From contig NZ_JBGUAX010000007.1 of the NCBI RefSeq assembly GCF_041821065.1, positions 1 to 64,000 of the forward strand: a DNA stretch of 64,000 nt, written 5' to 3'. The notes below the pieces were generated by a model. It had not been told where the DNA came from, ran no database searches, and saw only the letters and a list, made by a program, of their open reading frames with translations. This DNA comes from Egicoccus sp. AB-alg2 (GTDB taxonomy: Bacteria > Actinomycetota > Nitriliruptoria > Nitriliruptorales > Nitriliruptoraceae). Shown here piece after piece: positions 8,370 to 18,152 of this stretch; position 1 is the stretch's first letter; each line of letters begins with the position of its first letter. Position numbers and translations under genes: made by a program.

Positions 8370-8679
8370 GACCGCCTGGTTCGGATTCTCGGGTCCCACC
8401 GGTCACCAACCCCGTCCGAGGGCCCGACGCGGCCGGGCCCGTCCACCCCCGTGGACCGAACGGCGGTCGCGGCAGCCGGTGCTCCGTACGGCCGCGGTCG
8501 TCGATCATCGCGAAGTCAACGACCGGCCACCGGGAGCTGGAAGGGACGTGTGTCCCGACCCGAGAGGGGGGCGCGCCGAGGTGGCCCACGGGCCTTCGGA
8601 GGCGGGCACGGACGCGGCTCGCGAACGCGCCCGACGGCGGGCGGCCGTCAACTACCGTCGCCGCCGTACAGGAGGGGTG
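8370..8679. other. divergent intergenic region
   Basis: This stretch of about 310 bp separates the ATP-grasp gene (minus) from the PAS gene (plus). No gene-like ORF is seen. It contains a short inverted repeat, GGGAC-GTGT-GTCCC (8543-8556), and the ribosome binding site of the PAS gene (GGAGGGG, 8671-8677). Promoters for both genes must lie here, but no clear -35/-10 pair was identified. Confidence 0.5.
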
Positions 8680-9681
8680 ATGGTGAACGCGACCCCGCAG
8701 TGGTGGGTGGCCGCCTTCGAGCGGCTGGCCGACATCACCCCGGCCCGCATCGTCGTGCTCCGTGCGCCCGCGGGCGCGGCTCCGACGATCGAGTGGGCGA
8801 ACCCCTCGGCGGCGCGGGTGCTGCACCGCGACCCGCGTGAACTGCCCGGTCTGACCGTCGTCGAGGCCTACGGTGAGCAACTCGGTGGTGACCTGGCCGC
8901 CCGCCTCGAACAGGCCCGCGCCGGCGGTGTGGACTTCGAGGCGGTCCGCGACCTGCCAGCGGGGCGACAGTCGGTACGCGCGTCGCTGCGCGCACTGCCC
9001 GAGGACCGGTTCGTGCTGTTCGCCCTGGACGTCTCCGCCGAACGCGAGGCCACCCGCCGTCTCGACAACGTCACGCGCGTCGCCGGCATCGGCGTCTACC
9101 ACTGGAACACGGTGGAGAACACGGTGTGGTGGTCACCGGAGCTGTACCGACTGTTCGGCTACGACCCTGGCGAGGTCGAGGCGACCTTCGAGCGCTACCT
9201 CGCCGCCATCCACCCCGACGACGCCGACGCCGTCCTGGGCGCCCTCGACGCCGCCCGCGCCGGTCGGCAGATCACCCAGACGCACTACCGGATCCGGCGC
9301 CCGGACGGTGACGTCCGCAACATCGAGGACCGCGCCGAGTACACCTACGACGACGACGGCCGTCCGCTGTACGTGCTCGGCACCGTCCAGGACGTCACCG
9401 ACCGGCTGGAGCTCGAGCGGCAGGCCGCCGCCCTGCGACGTGCCACCGAACGGCAACGCACGGCGCTGCAGGTGCACGACGAGATCGTGCAGGGCCTGAC
9501 CTCGGCCTGGCTCGCCCTGCACCTCGGGGACACCGACGGTGCGCTGGAGGCGATCCAGCGCACGACCATCAGCGCCCAGGGCGTCGTGTCGTCGCTGCTC
9601 GCGGACGTCGCCGACGCGCGCGGCACCATCCGCCCCGGCGACCTCGTCCGCGAGGTCGAGACGGGACGCGACACCCACTGA
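8680..9681 (+). CDS. tandem PAS protein with an orphan histidine-kinase phosphoacceptor motif
   Basis: This 333-residue soluble sensor has a degenerate PAS at about 20-120 and a clear PAS/PAC at about 125-245 (GVYHWNTVENTVWWSPELYRLFGY, then YVLGTVQDVTDR; given here as family signatures). A helical region with the HisKA_3-like motif VHDEIVQGL follows, with phosphoacceptor His266. The protein ends at 333 with no HATPase domain, so it cannot be a complete kinase. GGAGG (8671) suits ATG 8680 or GTG 8683. There is no kinase or response regulator next door. It could be a phosphotransfer or decoy partner, or signal through dimer contacts. Confidence 0.75.
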   Translation: MVNATPQWWVAAFERLADITPARIVVLRAPAGAAPTIEWANPSAARVLHRDPRELPGLTVVEAYGEQLGGDLAARLEQARAGGVDFEAVRDLPAGRQSVRASLRALPEDRFVLFALDVSAEREATRRLDNVTRVAGIGVYHWNTVENTVWWSPELYRLFGYDPGEVEATFERYLAAIHPDDADAVLGALDAARAGRQITQTHYRIRRPDGDVRNIEDRAEYTYDDDGRPLYVLGTVQDVTDRLELERQAAALRRATERQRTALQVHDEIVQGLTSAWLALHLGDTDGALEAIQRTTISAQGVVSSLLADVADARGTIRPGDLVREVETGRDTH

Positions 9682-9707
9682 CTTGCGCAGGCCTGCCGCG
9701 GTGCGGG

Positions 9708-12700
9708 TCAGGAGCCGGCCGGCCGCAGCGCGATCAGCTGTCCGATGTTGACCCCCGGCCGGTTCGTCGCCGTCGCGCTGCGCGTCCCGGACGCCCCCGC
9801 CGCGGGCAGGATCTGGTCCGCGACTTCCAGGGCCAGCTTGTCGCGACCCTGGCCTTGTACGACGTCCGCACGCTCGACCATCTCCTCGGGCGGCTCCAGT
9901 CCGTTCGAGGCGTTGCTGGCCACGCTGAACGCCCCGACCAGCAGCCGGTCGGCCGCGGTGGTGGTCACGCTCGGCGCCGTGATGGTGGTCGACGAGGGGT
10001 TCGCCCGGCCGGCGTCGACCTCGACGGGCGCCGTCGCGTCGACCCCGCGGTAAGCGACGACGACCCCCGTCGCGCTCGCCGCCGCCGCGAACGCGAACGG
10101 ATACACCGACGGTTCGTCGTCACCGGCGACCCGGTGGTAGGTGGCCTGTCGCAGCCCGCCGCTCGCGGCGTCCTCGCGGATCAGCGTCCACCCGGGTGCG
10201 GCGTTGACGGCCGCGCCGCTGACCGCGATCGTGGCCACCAGCACGTCGTCGGCTGCGACGCCTGTGGGACGGTCGACACGGATCTCGCGGGCGTCACGTG
10301 CGGTGGCTTCACTCACCGACCGCAGCACGATCCGGTCCTGCACGGACGTCTCGGCCGGTGGGGATTCGTTCCCGGCCGCGTCGACGGCCGTCACCCGGTA
10401 GTACGACGTCCCCGGTGGCGCGGAGACGTCGGTGAACGTCGTGTCCGTCACCGGCGAGTTCGTCAGCGCGTCGAAGGGACCCGCGGGCGCCTCTCCGCGG
10501 AGGACGTGGTAGCCGACCGCCCCGGCGGCGGCGTCCCACGACAGCAGTACCTCGGTGGAGGTGGACGTCGTGGCCAGTCCGGTCGGTGCGTCCGGCGGCG
10601 CCGCGTCGGTCGTGACCGTCCACCGGAACGTCGCCTCGGCGGCGTCGTCGCCGTCGCTGACCGTCACGGTGACGTCGTGGTCGCCGGCGCTGCCGACGGC
10701 GAGGGTTCCGGCGACCTCGCCCGTCGCCGGGTCGATCGACACGCCGCCCGGCAACCCCGCCGCGGCGTAGGTCAGCTCGTCCTCGTCGGGGTCGCTGGCC
10801 GTGGTCGCGAACGAAACGTCGTCGCCCTCACGGTCGGTGCGGTCCTGCGGCCCCGGGTCGAACGCGGGCGGCGAGTTGACGACCGTCACCTCCGCCGATC
10901 GCACCGGCTCGCTGGACGTCGTGCCGTCGGACGCCACCACCTCGACGGCGATGCGGTCACCCTTGTCTCCGTTGCCCGGTCGCGACAGGTCGAGCGTGTG
11001 GCCGGTCTCGTCATCCAGTGGGCTGTCGTTGCGCAGCCACCGGTAGGTATAGGTCAGCGGGCCGTCGCCGGTGGTCGAGACCGCCGTCGACAGGGTGTCG
11101 TCGGTGCGCGGCGCCGCGGGGGCCACGGTCACGTCGTCGATCACGGGGCCGGTCGGCGGTGTGGTGGTGGTCACGGTCCAGGTGAACGTCTGGGTCGTCT
11201 CGGCCGGCGGCGGCGCCTCCGAGGCGGTCGCGCCCCGGAACGTCAGCAACGAGCCGACCGCGATCCCGACGGTCCGATCGGACCACGACTCGGAGGTCTG
11301 GAACGACCCCGTCGTCGTCACGATCCGCTCGGCCACGGTCTGGCGACGCTCGCTGGTCAGGCGGCGGAAACCGTCGGTCCACGCGTCGTCGAAGCTGCGG
11401 GTGCCGTTGAGGCCGACCGACGCCAACAGGAGCTGGTCGTCCTGTCGGGTCGGCTGGGTGAGCCCGGTCGTCACGGTGCTCACGTCGTTGGCGACGTTGA
11501 AGGCGACCCGGTCGAGGACCTCGGACTGCACCGGATGGAGCCCGGCGTACTCGAAGATCGACAGGCTCATGAACAACGGCGCGCCGCTGGCGCCGAGCTC
11601 GACCTCGGTCGGTTCGTCGACGCCGGCGACCCGGTAGAAGACGACGGTCTCCGCGCCCTGGTTGGTCTCCAGGGCAAGCGTCCAGCCGGGCGGGATCGTC
11701 GGGGTGCGATTGGCGCCGTAGTGACCGAAGGCGACCAGGAGGTTGCCGGGCTGCGGGGTCCGCTCGAAGCTCACGGCGAGGGTGTTCACCCCGCTGAGGT
11801 CGTCGGCGGCCGACTGCACGCGCGAGATCGCCGCCGGCGGCGCCGGGCCGTCGGCCTCACCGTCGCTGACGGTGACCGCGACCTCGTACGGGCTGTCGGC
11901 TGCCGCCCCGGTCGCGAGCGTGCCGGTGATCGCCCCGGTGTCGGGGTCGATGGCGATTCCGGGCGGCAGTCCCTCGGCGCGGTAGGTCAGCAGGTCACCG
12001 TCGGGATCGCTCGCCGACGCCGACAGGCTGACCGTCGCCCCCTCGGGGTCGGTCCGGTCCGGGAGTTGCTCGTCGAACGCCGGCGGCGTGTTCACGATCG
12101 TGACGGCTGCGGAGGACACCGGCGCGCTTTCGAGTTGTCCGTCGGACGCGACCACCTCGACCGAGATGGCATCGCCCTTGTCGCCGTTGCCGGGCCGTGA
12201 CAGGTCCAGGCTCGCGCCGGTCTCGCCGACGAGTTGCTCGCCGTTCCTCGACCAGCGGTGCTGGTAGGTGAGCTCGTCCCCGTCGGGGTCGGAGGCCACC
12301 ACCGTCACCGTGAGGGTGTCGTCGGTTCCCGGCGCGTCCTGGTCGATCGTGACGGACTCGACGACCGGTGGCCGGTTCGGCGTGCCCGGGGGCGCGCCGC
12401 CGCCGCTCGAGCTCACCACCTGGCGGCGCAGGTTCAGCGCGTCGCCGCGGTCGTCGATGAGGATCGGCAGGTTCGACTGCGACGTGACCGGGAAGCGGGG
12501 CAGCGGCATCCGGGTGGTGTAGATGTTCTCGCTCGCCGGGTCGGTGACCTGGAAGACGCGCAGCGTCTCCCAGGCCTCGTCGCGCCCCTGGAGCGCGTCG
12601 ATCGGCGCGTACCACAGATCGGCGTGGGTGCGCTGGGTGGTGCCGCCGGAAACGATGAGCAGTCGGGCGGAGGCGTCCACGGTGATGACCGGCCGCTTGG

Positions 12701-13742
12701 CGTCGTTGATGCCACGGTCGTAGCGCAGGATCACGTGCTTCAACCACCCGCCGCCGGCCTCGCGCTCGTACACGATCAGCTGTGGCCGCCGTGCCGAGCG
12801 TGCGTCGCCCAGCGGTTCGGTCTCGATCGTGATGAAGACCCGGTCCTCGAAGACGACCGCGGACAGTTCGTCGTCGGCGCGTTCGTCACCTTCCCAGTCC
12901 GGTAGCGACGCGGTCTCGTCGGTCCAGCTCGCAGGGTCCGCCCACTGGGACTCGTCCTCGTCGAGGTGCAGGAAGTGCACCCGCGCGTCCGGCGCCACGC
13001 CGTCCTCGGTCGCGGCGAATCCGACCCGCGTGCGGCCGTCCTGGGTGAACGTCACCCAGTGGCCCTCACCGCCGATGGCCGTGTCCTTGATGCGCACCGG
13101 CTCGGGCCAGGTGTCGCCGCCGTCGGTCGACCGCGAGATGAGGATCTCGCGGGTCTCGACGCTGTTCACCCCGGCCCACAGGTGGCCGTTGGGGGACTTG
13201 ATGATCGTGACGCGCTTGCCGCCGCGCAGGCGGGTGGGGGCGTTCGCGCCGCCCGGTCGCCGCTGCTCGACGTAGCGGTCGGTGGTGGGGTCGTACGCGA
13301 ACCGACGGAAGTTGGACGTCCCCGAGTTGCCGCGGGAGAAGAACACGTAGAGCAGCCGCTCATCGGCATCCCAGTAGGCGTCCGGCGTCCGCGCCGGCGC
13401 GTCCTCGACCTCGGTGACCGGCTCCGGTGTCTCGGCCTCCAGGCCGTACCACAGCCACCACGCGGACGAGCGGCTGGCGGGTGGTGACGCGGTGGGCAGG
13501 ATCCCGTCCCAGCGCTGCTGGTACTCGTTCCACCACACGTTGCGCTGGTTGTTCTGGTGGTACTGCTGCCCACCGAGACTGCTGATGTCGGTCCCCACGA
13601 CCGGCACGCCGTCACCGAGGGTGTTCTGCAGCACCGGGACGCTCTCGCCCGGTTCCGCCCACGCCGCGGCCGGTGCCGCCAGCAACGTCAACGTCACGAC
13701 CAGCGTCGTGGCTCGGCACGTCAAGGCCCGCATACCCCGCAT
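9708..13742 (-). CDS. large secreted multidomain protein (BNR-type beta-propeller, Ig-like repeats, FnIII)
   Basis: This is a 1344-residue exported protein. A signal peptide (LLAAPAAAWA) is followed by a sialidase/BNR-like beta-propeller of about 420 residues with STDGGDTW-type motifs. Then come Ig-like and cadherin-like repeats containing DPDGD and LDLSRPGNGDKGD twice, two copies of a lectin-like module sharing PGWTL and YRVAG-x-DEP, and an FnIII domain (PPDAPTGLATTS). The start at 13742 is preceded by GGGGGAG. No SLH, LPXTG or C-terminal membrane anchor is visible, so it is probably released or bound through its repeats. A role in glycan binding or degradation is inferred from the propeller; catalytic residues cannot be assigned. 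It is monocistronic and convergent with the PAS gene. Confidence 0.72.
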   Translation of the reverse strand: MRGMRALTCRATTLVVTLTLLAAPAAAWAEPGESVPVLQNTLGDGVPVVGTDISSLGGQQYHQNNQRNVWWNEYQQRWDGILPTASPPASRSSAWWLWYGLEAETPEPVTEVEDAPARTPDAYWDADERLLYVFFSRGNSGTSNFRRFAYDPTTDRYVEQRRPGGANAPTRLRGGKRVTIIKSPNGHLWAGVNSVETREILISRSTDGGDTWPEPVRIKDTAIGGEGHWVTFTQDGRTRVGFAATEDGVAPDARVHFLHLDEDESQWADPASWTDETASLPDWEGDERADDELSAVVFEDRVFITIETEPLGDARSARRPQLIVYEREAGGGWLKHVILRYDRGINDAKRPVITVDASARLLIVSGGTTQRTHADLWYAPIDALQGRDEAWETLRVFQVTDPASENIYTTRMPLPRFPVTSQSNLPILIDDRGDALNLRRQVVSSSGGGAPPGTPNRPPVVESVTIDQDAPGTDDTLTVTVVASDPDGDELTYQHRWSRNGEQLVGETGASLDLSRPGNGDKGDAISVEVVASDGQLESAPVSSAAVTIVNTPPAFDEQLPDRTDPEGATVSLSASASDPDGDLLTYRAEGLPPGIAIDPDTGAITGTLATGAAADSPYEVAVTVSDGEADGPAPPAAISRVQSAADDLSGVNTLAVSFERTPQPGNLLVAFGHYGANRTPTIPPGWTLALETNQGAETVVFYRVAGVDEPTEVELGASGAPLFMSLSIFEYAGLHPVQSEVLDRVAFNVANDVSTVTTGLTQPTRQDDQLLLASVGLNGTRSFDDAWTDGFRRLTSERRQTVAERIVTTTGSFQTSESWSDRTVGIAVGSLLTFRGATASEAPPPAETTQTFTWTVTTTTPPTGPVIDDVTVAPAAPRTDDTLSTAVSTTGDGPLTYTYRWLRNDSPLDDETGHTLDLSRPGNGDKGDRIAVEVVASDGTTSSEPVRSAEVTVVNSPPAFDPGPQDRTDREGDDVSFATTASDPDEDELTYAAAGLPGGVSIDPATGEVAGTLAVGSAGDHDVTVTVSDGDDAAEATFRWTVTTDAAPPDAPTGLATTSTSTEVLLSWDAAAGAVGYHVLRGEAPAGPFDALTNSPVTDTTFTDVSAPPGTSYYRVTAVDAAGNESPPAETSVQDRIVLRSVSEATARDAREIRVDRPTGVAADDVLVATIAVSGAAVNAAPGWTLIREDAASGGLRQATYHRVAGDDEPSVYPFAFAAAASATGVVVAYRGVDATAPVEVDAGRANPSSTTITAPSVTTTAADRLLVGAFSVASNASNGLEPPEEMVERADVVQGQGRDKLALEVADQILPAAGASGTRSATATNRPGVNIGQLIALRPAGS

Positions 13743-14057
13743 GGCTCCCCCTTCCGTGCGCCCACGCACGGATCGCTCCCGGACGGCATCGTCGACGAGA
13801 GGTCGGGCGCCGGATCGTCGGTGCGTGCGCTGATCACGCCCACGGGAACCGGGGCAGGGCCGACCTCGAATACGTCGAGGCGAGCTCAGCCGGCGGGCGG
13901 GTCGCTGTGGAACGGTGTGCCACCGAGCTTGCGACCTACCACGCCCGTCTCCCCCTCGCCCCGGACGATGCGTCCGACGACCCTACGGGAGCGGCAGGGA
14001 CGCCACCCAGGACACGTGTCCCCATAGAAGGAGGAATCGCCGTTCTACAGCTTTTCG
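13743..14057. other. intergenic region with a 12-bp palindrome
   Basis: About 315 bp lie between the arabinose-transporter permease (ends 14058) and the start of the large secreted protein. No coding signal is seen. A perfect palindrome GGACACGTGTCC lies at 14010-14021. No U-tract terminator is evident. Confidence 0.4.
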
Positions 14058-15239
14058 TCAGAGACCGCTGTTGGCGCGCCGCTTGTTGTAGACGTCGAAG
14101 GCCACGGCGAGCAGCAGCACCAGGCCGCGCACGACCGCCTGCATCGACTGGTTGACCCCCATGAGCTGCATGCCGTTGGCCATGGTGCCCATGATCAGGC
14201 CGCCGACGATCGCGCCGACCACCGTGCCGACGCCGCCCGTCACCGCGGCGCCACCGATGAAGGCGGCCGCGATCGCGTCGAGCTCGAACATGTTGCCCGC
14301 GGCGGGCTGGGCGCCGTTGGAGCGCGACGAATAGACGATGCCGGCGACGGCCGCGAGGAAGCCCATGTTGACGAAGTTCCAGAAGTTGACCTTCCGGACC
14401 TTCACGCCGGACAGCCGGGCGGCCGCGAGGTTGCCACCGATGGCGTACACGTGGCGTCCGAACACCGACTTCTTCGTCAGGGCGCTGTACGACAGGATCA
14501 GGATCGCGAGCAGGATCAGGACGATCGGCAGGCCGCGGCTGCGTGCGAGCTGGTAGGCGAAGGCCATCACGACCGCGCCCACCGCCAGGATCTGCAGGCA
14601 GAACAGCAGGAGCGTCGGCACGGGCTGGTTGTACTCGACGCGGCGCAGACGCGTCCGGTACGCGTTGACGGCGTAGCCGATCACCGCGATCGCGGCGATG
14701 ACCAGCGTGAACACGTCGACCCCGTGCCCGCCGAGCAGACCGTTGAGAAACCCGCTGGCGACCTGCTGGTACTCGCGCGGGAACGGCGAGAGCGAGATGT
14801 TGTTGAGGACCTGCAGGGTCAGCCCGCGGAAGATCAGCATGCCGGCCAGCGTGACGATGAAGGCCGGGATACCGACGTAGGCGACCCAGAACCCCTGCCA
14901 GACACCGACCAGCAACCCGGTCGCGAGCGCGCCGAGGATGCCGACCCACCACGGATAGCCCTGCTGGATCACCAGCACGGCCGACACCGCGCCCGTCAGG
15001 GCGACCACGGAGCCGACCGACAGGTCGATGTGGCCGCCGATGATGATGATCACCATCCCGATCGCGAGGATCAGGATGTAGGAGTACTGCAGGACGATGT
15101 TGGTGAGGTTGCCGGGGCTCAGCAACACGCCGCTGGTCAGCACCGCGAAGAACCCGACGATCGCCACGAACGCGACGTAGATCCCGCTCTGACGCAGGTT
15201 CCCCGTCACGAGCTCCTTCAGGTTGAGTAGTGCCGTCAT
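14058..15239 (-). CDS. sugar ABC transporter permease (XylH/GguB type)
   Basis: This 393-residue integral membrane permease of the ribose/xylose family has about 10-12 helices. Its signatures include [15 protein letters not shown] and [21 protein letters not shown], which contact the ATPase. Length and the long insert between helices match XylH/GguB-like permeases rather than the shorter RbsC. The ATG overlaps the ATPase stop (ATGA). It is the last gene of a run from araB through araD, araA, binding protein and ATPase, so L-arabinose (perhaps also xylose) is the likely cargo. Substrate is inference from the operon. Confidence 0.88.
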   Translation of the reverse strand: MTALLNLKELVTGNLRQSGIYVAFVAIVGFFAVLTSGVLLSPGNLTNIVLQYSYILILAIGMVIIIIGGHIDLSVGSVVALTGAVSAVLVIQQGYPWWVGILGALATGLLVGVWQGFWVAYVGIPAFIVTLAGMLIFRGLTLQVLNNISLSPFPREYQQVASGFLNGLLGGHGVDVFTLVIAAIAVIGYAVNAYRTRLRRVEYNQPVPTLLLFCLQILAVGAVVMAFAYQLARSRGLPIVLILLAILILSYSALTKKSVFGRHVYAIGGNLAAARLSGVKVRKVNFWNFVNMGFLAAVAGIVYSSRSNGAQPAAGNMFELDAIAAAFIGGAAVTGGVGTVVGAIVGGLIMGTMANGMQLMGVNQSMQAVVRGLVLLLAVAFDVYNKRRANSGL

Positions 15240-16774
15240 GGGGTCGCGTCCTTTACCCGCGTCATCAGTTCCATGAGCCGTTCCTGCGTCGCTTCGGCGG
15301 CGGGCACCTCGCCCGTGATCCGACCGGCGGACAGGGTGTAGATCCGGTCGCAGATGCCGAGCAGCTCGGGAAGCTCCGACGAGATGACCAGTACGGCCTT
15401 CCCGAGTTCGGCCAACCGGTTCATGATCGTGTAGATCTCGTACTTGGCGCCGACGTCGATGCCGCGGGTCGGCTCGTCGAGGATCAGCACCTCGGGGTCG
15501 GTGTAGAGCCACTTGCTCAGCACGACCTTTTGCTGGTTGCCGCCGGACAGCTGCCCGACGACCGACAGCACGGACGGGGCGCGGATGTCGAGGTCGCGGC
15601 GGTAGCGCTCGGCGACCGCGATCTCCTCGTTGCCGTTCACCCAGCCGTTGGTCGACAACTTTCCCAGCGCCGACGCGCTGATGTTGCGCCGGATGTCCTC
15701 GATGAGGTTGAGGCCGTAGACCTTGCGGTCCTCGGTGGCGTAGGCGAGACCGCTGTCGATGGCGGCCCGGACCGTACTGGTGTCGACCTCACGGCCGTGC
15801 ATGTACACCGTGCCGGTGACGGCGCGCCCGTAGGTACGCCCGAACACACTCATCGCCAGCTCGGTCCGCCCGGCCCCCATCAGCCCGGCCAGCCCGACGA
15901 TCTCGCCGGCACGCACGACGAGGTTGGCGTCCTGCACGATGACCCGGCCGGCCTGGGTCGGGTGCATGACCGACCAGTCCTCGATGCGGAAGACCTCCTC
16001 GCCGGGCGTCGAGGTGCGTTCCGGGTAGAGGTGCTCGAGGTCGCGGCCGACCATGCCGCGGATCATGCGGGCCTGGGTGGAGCCCGGATCGGACATGTCG
16101 AGGGTCTCGATCGTCCGACCGTCGCGGATGATGGTCGTGTGGTCGGCGATGGCCTCGAGCTCGTTGAGCTTGTGCGAGATCATGATCGAGGTGATGCCCT
16201 CGGCCCTGAGCTGGCGCAGCAGCCCGAGCAGGTGGGCCGAGTCCTGGTCGTTGAGCGCCGCGGTCGGCTCGTCGAGGATCAGCAGCCGGACGTTCTTCGA
16301 CAGCGCCTTGGCGATCTCCACCAGCTGCTGCTTGCCGACGCCGAGCTGGGCGACCGGCGTGGTGGGGTTCTCGTCCAGGCCGACCCGGGCCAGCAGCTCG
16401 CCGGCGGCGCGGTTGGTCTCGTGCCAGTCGATGAAGCCACGGCTGGCCTGCTCGTTGCCCAGGAAGATGTTCTCGGCCACCGACAGGTAGGGCACCAGGG
16501 CGAGCTCCTGGTGGATGATCACGATCCCCTTGGCCTCGGAGTCGTTGATCGAGCTCGGGTGCAGCGGCGTCCCGTCGAAGACGATCTCGCCCTCGTAGCT
16601 GCCGGCCGGGTAGACGCCCGACAGGACCTTCATGAGCGTGGACTTGCCGGCCCCGTTCTCGCCGCAGATCGCGTGGATCTCGCCGCGCTCGACGTCGAGG
16701 TTGACGTCCTCGAGCGCCACGACGCCCGGGAACGTCTTCGTGATCGAGCGCATCTCGAGGATGTGGTCGCTCAT
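15236..16774 (-). CDS. sugar ABC transporter ATP-binding protein (XylG/GguA type)
   Basis: This 512-residue ATPase has two nucleotide-binding domains in one chain. The first is complete: Walker [10 protein letters not shown] (about 38-46), Q-loop, signature-like LGVGKQQ, Walker B LLILDEPT. The second has a degenerate Walker A ([10 protein letters not shown]) but an intact LSGGNQQK signature and [13 protein letters not shown], as is normal for carbohydrate-uptake transporter 2 ATPases. AGGAGG lies 6 nt before the ATG. It follows the binding-protein gene after a strong hairpin and overlaps the permease by 4 nt. Confidence 0.93.
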   Translation of the reverse strand: MSDHILEMRSITKTFPGVVALEDVNLDVERGEIHAICGENGAGKSTLMKVLSGVYPAGSYEGEIVFDGTPLHPSSINDSEAKGIVIIHQELALVPYLSVAENIFLGNEQASRGFIDWHETNRAAGELLARVGLDENPTTPVAQLGVGKQQLVEIAKALSKNVRLLILDEPTAALNDQDSAHLLGLLRQLRAEGITSIMISHKLNELEAIADHTTIIRDGRTIETLDMSDPGSTQARMIRGMVGRDLEHLYPERTSTPGEEVFRIEDWSVMHPTQAGRVIVQDANLVVRAGEIVGLAGLMGAGRTELAMSVFGRTYGRAVTGTVYMHGREVDTSTVRAAIDSGLAYATEDRKVYGLNLIEDIRRNISASALGKLSTNGWVNGNEEIAVAERYRRDLDIRAPSVLSVVGQLSGGNQQKVVLSKWLYTDPEVLILDEPTRGIDVGAKYEIYTIMNRLAELGKAVLVISSELPELLGICDRIYTLSAGRITGEVPAAEATQERLMELMTRVKDATP

Positions 16775-16808
16775 GCCCGCCTCCTGGACCGGGGCTCCGG
16801 CTGGTGAC

Positions 16809-16841
16809 GCGTGGGGGCGGGCGTGCGCACCGCCCCCACGC
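16809..16841 (-). terminator. intercistronic hairpin between binding-protein and ATPase genes
   Basis: A 12-bp perfect stem (GCGTGGGGGCGG / CCGCCCCCACGC, 9-nt loop) lies just after the binding-protein stop and 35 bp before the ATPase start. It probably acts as a partial terminator or RNA stabiliser so that more binding protein than ATPase is made. Confidence 0.65.
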
Positions 16842-16850
16842 GCCCGTCGA

Positions 16851-18029
16851 TCAGGACTGTCCCGACTCGACCTGGTCCTCGGTGTAGTAGCCCGAGTCGA
16901 CGAGGAGGGGCTGGATGCCGTCGGCGTACACGATGTCCGACTCCAGCAGGTAGGACGGCACGACCTTGACCCCGTTCTCGTAGGTCTCGGTGTCGTTGGC
17001 CTCCGGCTCCTCACCTGCCAGGTAGGACTGCGCCGCCGTCACGGCCTGGGCCGCGAGCTTGCGGGTGTCCTTGAAGATCGTGGAGTGCTGGACGTCGTCG
17101 GCGATCAGCTTGACCGAGGCGATCTCGGCGTCCTGGCCGCTGACGATGGGCATGCCGTCCGCGATGGTCGGGCCGTAGCCGGCGTTCTGCAGGGCGGTGA
17201 TGATGCCCCGCGAGATGCCGTCGAACGGCGAGAGCACGCCGTGCAGCTCGGTGTCGCCCGAGTACGCGGCGGTCAGCAGGTCCTCCATGCGCCGCTGGGC
17301 CGTCTCCTGGCTCCAGCGCAGCGTGGCGGCCTGCTCGATGTCCATCTGCCCCGACGGGACGGTCAGCGTGCCGTCGTCGAAGTAGGGCTGGAGGGTGTCG
17401 ATCGCGCCCTGCCAGAAGAAGTGGGCGTTGTTGTCGTCGAGCGAGCCGGCGAACAGCTCCACGTTGAAGGGCCCTTGGGCATCGGCCTCGGTGCCGTCCT
17501 CGTTCAACACGCCGAGACCGACGAGCAGCGCGGTCGCCTGCTGGACGCCGACCTGGTAGTTGTCGAAGGTGACGTAGAAGTCGACGTGCTCGCTGTCGCG
17601 GATCAGGCGGTCGTAGGAGATGACCGGAATCCCGTTGTCCGCGGCGTTCTGCAACTGCCCGGCCAGGGCGGTGCCGTCGATGGCGGCGATGATCAGCAGG
17701 TCCACGCCCTGCGTGATCATCTGGTCGATCTGCTGCGACTGGACCGGGATGTCGTCGCCCGCGTACTGCAGCGACACCTCGTAGCCGGCTTCCTCGAGGC
17801 CCTGCTTGACGGCGTTGCCGTCGGCGATCCAGCGCTCGGAGGTCTCGGTCGGCATGGCGACGCCGATCAGGCCGCCCTCGCCACCGCCCTCGGCCTCGCC
17901 GCTGGCGGTCTCGCCTTCCACCGTGGCTCCGGTCCCGCCCCCGCCCGCGCCTTCGCCGCCGCAGGCGACGAGGCCGAGCACGAGGGCGAGCCCCACCGCC
18001 GTCGTGCGTAGTGTCTTCTTGCGGTTCAT
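16851..18029 (-). CDS. sugar-binding lipoprotein of the ABC importer (ChvE/XylF type)
   Basis: This 392-residue periplasmic-binding-protein type 1 lipoprotein has lipobox GLVAC and a Gly-rich linker. The mature domain begins [19 protein letters not shown] and contains [21 protein letters not shown], a signature of the ChvE/GguE-like binding proteins for arabinose, xylose, galactose and glucose. It would be anchored on the outer membrane face and feed the downstream permease. It lies 123 bp downstream of araA on the same strand, so L-arabinose is the best substrate guess. Confidence 0.9.
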   Translation of the reverse strand: MNRKKTLRTTAVGLALVLGLVACGGEGAGGGGTGATVEGETASGEAEGGGEGGLIGVAMPTETSERWIADGNAVKQGLEEAGYEVSLQYAGDDIPVQSQQIDQMITQGVDLLIIAAIDGTALAGQLQNAADNGIPVISYDRLIRDSEHVDFYVTFDNYQVGVQQATALLVGLGVLNEDGTEADAQGPFNVELFAGSLDDNNAHFFWQGAIDTLQPYFDDGTLTVPSGQMDIEQAATLRWSQETAQRRMEDLLTAAYSGDTELHGVLSPFDGISRGIITALQNAGYGPTIADGMPIVSGQDAEIASVKLIADDVQHSTIFKDTRKLAAQAVTAAQSYLAGEEPEANDTETYENGVKVVPSYLLESDIVYADGIQPLLVDSGYYTEDQVESGQS

Positions 18030-18152
18030 CGTCCTGTGCTCCTTGTGGTGCCTGCACGGTCAACCCTCGCGGGCTGGCGCTCCCCTCGACCTGCAGGCGC
18101 CGGGCGAGGGCGTCGATCTGGCCGGCGAACGGCCGGAACGGTGTTCGTCGTC

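Noticed and set aside
14010-14021. Palindrome GGACACGTGTCC as a terminator
   Set aside because: There is no loop or U-tract; it may be an operator, but no partner regulator is nearby.
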